Source of the DNA: an uncultured Aquabacterium sp.
Lineage (GTDB): Bacteria; Pseudomonadota; Gammaproteobacteria; Burkholderiales; Burkholderiaceae_C
Assembly (NCBI GenBank): GCA_937923225.1
Contig: CALAKR010000459.1
Coordinates: 1 to 10,016 of the forward strand
DNA: 10,016 nucleotides
Direction of reading: 5' to 3'
Part shown: positions 5,592 through 10,016 of the stretch, in pieces
How the letters are laid out: the number at the start of each line of letters is the position of its first letter
Numbering within the stretch: the stretch's first letter is position 1
Translations under genes and position numbers: made by a program
Notes under the pieces: model-generated
What the model was told of the DNA's origin: nothing
Database searches by the model: none
Seen by the model: only the letters and a program-made list of their open reading frames with translations

Positions 5592-6050
5592 ATGAAGATG
5601 CTGCGCGTGTGCCTCCTGCTGATGCTCGTGGTACTGCTCCCCTGGCGGGGTGCGGTGGCTGCGGCCATGCTGTGCCCGCCTGCCAGCATGCCGGCCTCGC
5701 ATGGCGCGCATGGTGAGCACAGCCATCACGATGCGCTGCCCCTAACTACTGACGATGGACCGGCCGATCTGCCGGCGGAGCACCATGATCACCAGGGGCA
5801 TCACGACCGCGTCCACTTCATCGCCGACGAGACCAGCGACACCCAGCAAGCCCACGACAACACCCCGCCACCTGCCGCCGATGGCAAGTGCCAGCTCTGC
5901 GCGGCCACCTGCGCCCTGAGCACCCTGCCCGCGCCCGCTCCCGACCTGCCACAGCCCCCCGCCGCGGCGGCCTCTGCCTTCCCGCCGTTCGTGGCCCCTG
6001 CACCGGATTTCCTCTCCGGCGGCCAGGAACGCCCACCCCGAAGCATCTGA
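5592..6050 (+). CDS. Secreted His/Cys-rich small protein (CzcI/CopL-like), first gene of the copper operon
   Basis: A 152-residue exported protein. Residues 1-24 are a signal peptide (hydrophobic LLLMLVVLLP core, Ala-x-Ala type end at AVAAA). The mature part has about a dozen His between 37 and 88 in clusters such as HGEHSHH and HHDHQGHH, then CxxCxxxC (Cys100, 103, 107), a Pro/Ala-rich stretch and a terminal ERPPR motif. Signal peptide, His clusters, Cys motif and C-terminal ERP together recall the CzcI and CopL/DUF2946-type proteins at the head of heavy-metal efflux operons, whose roles are metal binding and modulation. A direct periplasmic copper-buffer role here is inferred. The ATG at 5592 and GTG at 5589 lie almost on the predicted transcription start, leaving no room for a Shine-Dalgarno sequence. 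The frame is open back to 5493, but that would overlap cueR and place the signal peptide internally. Confidence 0.75.
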   Translation: MKMLRVCLLLMLVVLLPWRGAVAAAMLCPPASMPASHGAHGEHSHHDALPLTTDDGPADLPAEHHDHQGHHDRVHFIADETSDTQQAHDNTPPPAADGKCQLCAATCALSTLPAPAPDLPQPPAAAASAFPPFVAPAPDFLSGGQERPPRSI

Positions 6051-6082
6051 CGCCTGCCAGGCCTTCGCGCAAGGCCAGCGTC
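6049..6082 (+). other. Intra-operon hairpin between the small-protein and TolC-like genes
   Basis: GGCCTT (6060-6065) and AAGGCC (6071-6076) make a perfect 6-bp stem with a CGCGC loop. GACGC (6049-6053) and GCGTC (6078-6082) extend it across an internal bulge. It begins at the stop codon of the small-protein gene. There is no T-run, so it is more likely an mRNA-stability or processing element than a terminator. The rest of the 110-bp gap (to 6160) shows no gene. Confidence 0.35.
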
Positions 6083-6160
6083 CCTGTGTGCATGCGCCAT
6101 GGCGCGGCACGCGGGCATCCCACCGGTCGCCGATCACCTCCAGGCGCACCGGAGTTCAAG

Positions 6161-7615
6161 ATGCTTCCCCCCATGATCACCCACTCCTTACGACGGCGCT
6201 GGCAGGCAATGGCCTGCGCCATGGCCGTCACGCTGCTCAGCGGCTGCGCCGCCTTCTCGCCCGACGGCGGGTTCGGCACCGTGTCCGACCTGGCCCGCGA
6301 ACGCACAGGGCAGGCTGCCGCCTGGCAACGCAATCCTGATGCTGCCAACAGCTCAGCAGCGCGTGTAGCCGAACTGCTGCGCCAACCCTTGAGCCCCGAC
6401 AGCAGCGTCGAGATCGCCCTGCTGAACAACCCAGGCCTGCAGGCCCGCTTCGCCGACCTGGGCGTGGCCGAGGCAGACCGCGTGCGTGCCGGCCGCCTGG
6501 CCAATCCGCGCATCGGCTTCGGCCGCATGCACGGCGGCGGCAACACCGAGATCGACCGCTCGGTGATGTTCGACATCCTGGGCCTGCTCACCCTGCCCGC
6601 CACCTCGCAGCTGGAGCAGCGCCGCTTCGAGCGCATGCAGCTGCAGGCCGCGTCTGACGCCGTGGCCGTGGCCCAGCAGGCACGCCAGGCCTTCTTCCAG
6701 GCGGTGGCCGCCGAGCAACTGGCCCGCTACCAGGCCCAGGTGCAGGAAGCCGCCGATGTCTCCAGCGAGCTGGCCCGGCGCATGCAGCAGGTGGGCAACC
6801 TGAGCCAGCTCGATCGCCTGCGTGAGCAGGCCTTCGCGGCCGAGGCCCAGGCATCGCTGTCACGCAGCCGGCAACGGGCCCTGGCCGCACGCGAGCACCT
6901 GGTACGCACACTGGGGCTGCCCGATGCTTCTGTGACGCTGCCGGAGCGCCTGCCTGATCTGCCCACCGCCCCCCATCAGCCCAAGGACGTCGAGCAGACC
7001 GCGCTGGACAGGCGCCTGGACGTGCAGATGGCCCGCCGCTCCATAGATGCAACAGCCCGCTCGCTCGGCTTGACCAAGGCCACCCGCTTCATCAATGTGC
7101 TGGAACTGGGCTATGCCAACAAGAGCAGCAGCGGCGCCGCGCGCGAGAACGGCTACGAGGTCGAACTGGAACTGCCGCTGTTCGACTTCGGCAGCACACG
7201 CGCCGCACGGGCGGAAGCGCTGTACATGCAGTCCCTGCACCAGGCGGCTGAAGTGGCCGTGACCGCCCGTTCCGAGGCGCGCGAGGCCTACGCCGGCTAC
7301 CGCGGCGCCTATGAGCTGGCCCGCCACTACCGTGACGAGGTGATCCCGCTGCGCAAGCGCATCTCCGACGAGACCCTGCTGCGCTACAACGGCATGCTGA
7401 TCGGCGTCTTCGAGTTGCTGGCCGATGCGCGCGAGCAGATCGGCAGCGTCACCGCGAGCATCGAGGCCCTGCGCGATCACTGGCTGGCCGACACGCACCT
7501 GCAGGCCGCGATGGCCCTGCCGCTGGCCAGCACCACAGCACCAGCACCTGCCGCGCCACCCGCCAAGCCGCCTCAAACACACACCCATCAGCCCCCCCCC
7601 GAAAGCCAGCCATGA
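6161..7615 (+). CDS. TolC-family outer membrane efflux lipoprotein (CusC-like)
   Basis: A 484-residue outer-membrane factor that would form a trimeric barrel and periplasmic tunnel for export. The N-terminus is a lipoprotein signal with lipobox LLSGC and lipidated Cys29, as in CusC/OprM-type proteins. Two TolC repeats follow, rich in Ala/Gln/Glu/Arg helices, with a DILGLLTLP segment near 140 and ELPLFDFGSTRAARAEA near 335-352. The C-terminus (from about 460) is a Pro/Ala-rich tail with HTH residues, ending in a Pro run encoded by nine consecutive Cs (7592-7600). GGAG at 6151-6154 lies six bases before the ATG at 6161, making this the start rather than the ATG at 6173. Its stop overlaps the oxidase start (ATGA, 7612-7615), so the two are translationally coupled. 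No RND pump or adaptor gene is beside it, so the partner must be encoded elsewhere or the role is unusual. Confidence 0.88.
   Translation: MLPPMITHSLRRRWQAMACAMAVTLLSGCAAFSPDGGFGTVSDLARERTGQAAAWQRNPDAANSSAARVAELLRQPLSPDSSVEIALLNNPGLQARFADLGVAEADRVRAGRLANPRIGFGRMHGGGNTEIDRSVMFDILGLLTLPATSQLEQRRFERMQLQAASDAVAVAQQARQAFFQAVAAEQLARYQAQVQEAADVSSELARRMQQVGNLSQLDRLREQAFAAEAQASLSRSRQRALAAREHLVRTLGLPDASVTLPERLPDLPTAPHQPKDVEQTALDRRLDVQMARRSIDATARSLGLTKATRFINVLELGYANKSSSGAARENGYEVELELPLFDFGSTRAARAEALYMQSLHQAAEVAVTARSEAREAYAGYRGAYELARHYRDEVIPLRKRISDETLLRYNGMLIGVFELLADAREQIGSVTASIEALRDHWLADTHLQAAMALPLASTTAPAPAAPPAKPPQTHTHQPPPESQP
7592..7600 (+). repeat. C9 homopolymer tract at the end of the TolC-like gene
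   Basis: Nine consecutive Cs encode three Pro codons in the TolC-like frame, 12 bases before the oxidase start codon. It is the longest mononucleotide run I noticed in the window. Reading through it one base back (or with one C added) gives CGA AAG CCA GCC ATG, which enters the multicopper-oxidase frame without a stop. Confidence 0.8.
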
Positions 7616-9021
7616 GCCAGCGCCGAGACTTCTTCAAGACCGCAGGCGCCCTGGCCCTGGGCGCCACCGCCGTCAGCCGCGTGGGCGCGGCCTCCCTGCC
7701 CGAGGCGGTGGTGCAGACCTCCGCCGTCACGCAACCGCCACCGCTCCCGCCCAATGGCCGCCCCTTCAACCCAGTCGTCACCCTCAACGGCTGGAGCCTG
7801 CCCTGGCGCATGAAGGATGGCGTCAAGGAGTTCCACCTGGTGGCCGAGCCCGTGGTGCGTGAACTCGCGCCCGGCATGACGGCCCGCCTGTGGGGCTACA
7901 ACGGCAGCAGCCCCGGCCCCACCATCGAGGCGGTCGAAGGCGACCGCGTACGCATCTTCGTGACCAACAAGCTGCCCGAACACACCACCGCGCACTGGCA
8001 TGGCGTGCAGTTGCCCAGCGGCAAGGACGGCGTGGGCGGGCTCACGCAGCCGCACATCCCGCCGGGCAAGACCTTCGTCTACGAGTTCACCCTGCAGCGC
8101 CCCGGCACCCACATGTACCACCCGCATGCCGACGAGATGGTGCAGATCGCCATGGGCATGATGGGCCTGCTCATCGTCCACCCGAAGGACCCGCGCCAGT
8201 ACAAGGTGGACCGGGATTTCGCCTTCCTGCTGGGCGCCTACGACATCGAACCCGGCAGCGCCACGCCCCGCGTGAGCGAGATGACCGACTTCAACCTGTG
8301 GACCTGGAACAGCCGCGTCTTCCCGGGCATCGACCCGCTGGTGGCCCGCACGGGCGATCGCGTGCGCATCCGCGTGGGCAACCTCACGATGACCAACCAC
8401 CCCATCCACATGCACGGCCCCAGCTTCGAGGTGACGGGCACCGATGGCGGCTGGGTGCCCAAGGCCGCGCGCTGGCCCGAGGTCACCACCGACATCGCCG
8501 TGGGCCAGATGCGCGCCATCGAGTTCGACGCCATCGCGGGCGACTGGTCCATCCACTGCCACAAATCGCACCACACGATGAACGCCATGGGCCACAAGGT
8601 GCCCAACCTGATCGGCACCGACATGCGCGGCCTGGGCCAGCGCATCGGCCAATTGATCCCGGGCTACATGGTGATGGGCGACACGGGCATGGCCGGCATG
8701 GCCGAGATGGACATGGCCCTGCCCGAGAACACCCTGCCGATGATGATGGGCAACGGGCCTTTCGGCTCACTGGAGATGGGCGGCATGTTCAGCGTGGTGA
8801 AGGTGCGCGACCACATCAAGCCTGGGGACTACAAGGATCCCGGCTGGTTCCAGCATCCCAAGGGCACGGTGGCCTACGAGTACGCGGGTGAGACCCTGCC
8901 GGCTCCCCGGGCCACACCTGCGGCCAAGGCGGACGACACCACGATGTCCGTGCGCAAGCCTGGCAGCGCTGCGGGCCAGGCCGGTCACGGCGGACACAAG
9001 GGACATCACCACGGGCATTGA
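7612..9021 (+). CDS. Tat-exported two-domain multicopper oxidase with Met-rich and His-rich C-terminal segments
   Basis: A 469-residue periplasmic oxidase expected to convert toxic Cu(I) to Cu(II) using oxygen. The start SQRRDFFK (2-8 and onwards) is a twin-arginine signal, so the folded, copper-loaded enzyme is exported. Cupredoxin domain 1 (about 75-190) has HWHG (128-131) and HMYHPH (167-172). The last domain (about 200-345) has HPIHMHG (263-269) and the type 1 site HCH (315-317), His321 and axial Met326. All four His-pair motifs of the trinuclear cluster are present, but the usual middle domain is absent. After it come 11 Met within 353-392 and a GHGGHKGHHHGH tail. GAAAG (7601-7605) sits six bases before the ATG, which overlaps the TolC-like stop. 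It is the last gene of the CueR-controlled operon. A phenol-oxidising (laccase) role is less likely given the context. Confidence 0.9.
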   Translation: MSQRRDFFKTAGALALGATAVSRVGAASLPEAVVQTSAVTQPPPLPPNGRPFNPVVTLNGWSLPWRMKDGVKEFHLVAEPVVRELAPGMTARLWGYNGSSPGPTIEAVEGDRVRIFVTNKLPEHTTAHWHGVQLPSGKDGVGGLTQPHIPPGKTFVYEFTLQRPGTHMYHPHADEMVQIAMGMMGLLIVHPKDPRQYKVDRDFAFLLGAYDIEPGSATPRVSEMTDFNLWTWNSRVFPGIDPLVARTGDRVRIRVGNLTMTNHPIHMHGPSFEVTGTDGGWVPKAARWPEVTTDIAVGQMRAIEFDAIAGDWSIHCHKSHHTMNAMGHKVPNLIGTDMRGLGQRIGQLIPGYMVMGDTGMAGMAEMDMALPENTLPMMMGNGPFGSLEMGGMFSVVKVRDHIKPGDYKDPGWFQHPKGTVAYEYAGETLPAPRATPAAKADDTTMSVRKPGSAAGQAGHGGHKGHHHGH

Positions 9022-9043
9022 CACAGTCCCGGCCCCACAGCAG

Positions 9044-9063
9044 ACCGGCCTACCAGGGCCGGT
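9044..9063. terminator. Hairpin between the convergent oxidase and MpaB-type genes
   Basis: ACCGGCC (9044-9050) and GGCCGGT (9057-9063) form a perfect 7-bp, GC-rich stem with a 6-nt loop. It lies 22 bp after the oxidase stop codon and overlaps the last codons of the convergent gene. It could end transcription from both sides. Neither strand has a T-run after the stem, so the call is tentative. Confidence 0.4.
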
Positions 9064-9973
9064 ACAGGTGATCAGCCGGCAGCCCCAGGCGGTGGCAGGC
9101 CTGCACCGCCGGGCTGTCGCGCAACAGCAGGCGGTCGGCCAGGCGCCCGCCCAGGTGCAGCACGGCGCGCTGCCAGGGGCGCAGGCGCCATTCGTCGCCC
9201 AGGCCCAGGCGCTCGCGCACCCAGGGCGGCACCAGCTCGACCGCGGCCTTCACCAGCAGGCGCTGCCCATAGCGCCCGATGCGCGGCAGGATCGGCGCAC
9301 GCTGCATGATCTCGAGGAACTCGAAGACGATGGGCGATGCCTCCAGCCGTGGTGCCATGGCCTCGAACATGGCCTGCATCTCCGGCAGCGAGGTGGGCGC
9401 GTTCACCGCCCCATACAGCCGCGACGACTCACGGCTCTCCGCGTAGAGCTGGCCGCGTTGCGCATCGTCCAGCGGCCGCACATAGGCGCTGTAGGCCTCC
9501 ACGAAGCCGAAGGATGCCGTGGCCTGTACCCAATCGAGCAGTTCAGGGTCATCAGCGCGGTAAGGCACGCCCGTCGGCGTGACGCCCTGCACCTGCGCGT
9601 GCAGGCGGCTCACCCGCGCGATCATGGCCTCAGCCTGCTCACGGGGGCCGTAGACCGTCATCATGGCGGCCAGCCCCGTGCTCTGCAGTCGTGCTACCGG
9701 CGTCCGCCGAAAGCTGGTGTGCTCCCACACGCCGGTACGCACGCCGGGCTCGGCCAGTTCCAGGATCACGGCGGCGATGCCGCCAATGGCCAGCGCCAGC
9801 GGGTTCTTGAAGATGCGCCACGACAGCGAATCGGGCGGCAGCAAGGAAGGCGCACCCGCCGGCGCGCTGAAATCGACCGGCGGGCGACCTGGCGGCTGGA
9901 TGAACCCCCTGGCGAATCGTTCGACCGGACGCTGCAATGGCGCCGGCAGGATCAATGCCTTCATGAGCTTCAT
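9050..9973 (-). CDS. MpaB/DUF2236 (latex-clearing-protein-like) oxygenase family protein
   Basis: A 307-residue protein of the DUF2236 / oxygenase MpaB family. Characterised relatives are heme-dependent: rubber oxygenase (Lcp) cleaves polyisoprene, and fungal MpaB' cleaves a prenyl side chain. Seen here are SWRIFKNPLALAIGGIAAV and ELAEP near 51-76, VWEHTSFRRTPVARLQSTG (83-100, with the family Arg/Thr pair at Arg96 and Thr99), RLHAQVQGVTP (His125, a candidate heme ligand) and YRADDPELLDWV (138-149). All are typical family blocks. There is no signal peptide; a hydrophobic stretch at 58-72 is part of the fold or a membrane contact. The start at 9973 is preceded by GAGGG at about 10 bases; an in-frame ATG at 9964 is the alternative. 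It converges on the copper operon and has no visible link to it. The substrate is unknown. Confidence 0.87.
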   Translation of the reverse strand: MKLMKALILPAPLQRPVERFARGFIQPPGRPPVDFSAPAGAPSLLPPDSLSWRIFKNPLALAIGGIAAVILELAEPGVRTGVWEHTSFRRTPVARLQSTGLAAMMTVYGPREQAEAMIARVSRLHAQVQGVTPTGVPYRADDPELLDWVQATASFGFVEAYSAYVRPLDDAQRGQLYAESRESSRLYGAVNAPTSLPEMQAMFEAMAPRLEASPIVFEFLEIMQRAPILPRIGRYGQRLLVKAAVELVPPWVRERLGLGDEWRLRPWQRAVLHLGGRLADRLLLRDSPAVQACHRLGLPADHLYRPW

Positions 9974-10016
9974 GCTAAAGCCGCCCTCTTATCCTGATGT
10001 GACGCAGGGAGACTGC

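Noticed and set aside
5818..6636. Minus-strand open frame of 272 codons opposite the small-protein and TolC-like genes
   Set aside because: It is Arg/Ser/Ala-rich with no homology recognised, and it crosses an operon whose signal peptides, lipobox and Shine-Dalgarno sequence support the plus strand.
7588..8652. Minus-strand open frame of 354 codons opposite the multicopper oxidase
   Set aside because: It is His/Gly/Ala/Val-rich with no recognisable domain, and the opposite strand has complete copper-site motifs. High GC content explains the open frame.
8888..9997. Plus-strand open frame of 369 codons opposite the MpaB-type gene
   Set aside because: It starts inside the oxidase gene, has no recognisable motif and is Gln/His/Arg-rich. 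The minus strand encodes conserved family blocks throughout.

Overview
The window is GC-rich and densely coded, with short intergenic gaps. The gene families point to a betaproteobacterium, probably of the order Burkholderiales. That is inferred from protein flavour and the tandem glycine riboswitch; no rRNA or other marker is present. I see no insertion sequence, tRNA, CRISPR array or phage gene.

Layout. (1) 1-1418: a divergent ABC-transporter pair, made of the N-terminus of an FbpB-type permease (minus, cut by the window edge) and an FbpC-type ATPase (plus), most likely for ferric iron. (2) 1419-2986: a promoter-like stretch, a tandem glycine riboswitch and a DadA-type FAD amino-acid dehydrogenase. 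(3) 2987-4980: on the minus strand a PACE-family efflux protein followed by a YbaK/ProX-type aminoacyl-tRNA deacylase, with a LysR-type regulator diverging from the PACE gene across an AT-rich operator region. (4) 5072-9021: a copper module made of cueR, a CueR-type 19-bp-spacer promoter overlapping the cueR stop codon, a secreted His/Cys-rich small protein, a TolC-type outer-membrane lipoprotein and a Tat-exported two-domain multicopper oxidase. (5) 9050-9973: a convergent MpaB/DUF2236-family oxygenase.

How the genes work together. Region 4 reads as a CueR-controlled periplasmic copper-detoxification operon: Cu(I) activates CueR, the His-rich protein may bind periplasmic copper, the oxidase converts Cu(I) to Cu(II), and the TolC-like protein offers an outer-membrane exit. 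No RND pump or membrane-fusion protein is encoded beside it. The promoter sits so close to the first start codon that the operon mRNA may be leaderless. Region 2 couples glycine sensing to an FAD dehydrogenase, and the expression platform can form alternative pairings with the core of aptamer 2. Region 3 resembles the AceI/AceR (PACE plus divergent LysR) arrangement of antiseptic efflux loci.

The points most worth a second look are the glycine-riboswitch/DadA pairing and its switch geometry, the compact copper module with its two-domain oxidase, the probable leaderless copper transcript, and a C9 tract where a single -1 slip would join the TolC-like frame to the oxidase frame.
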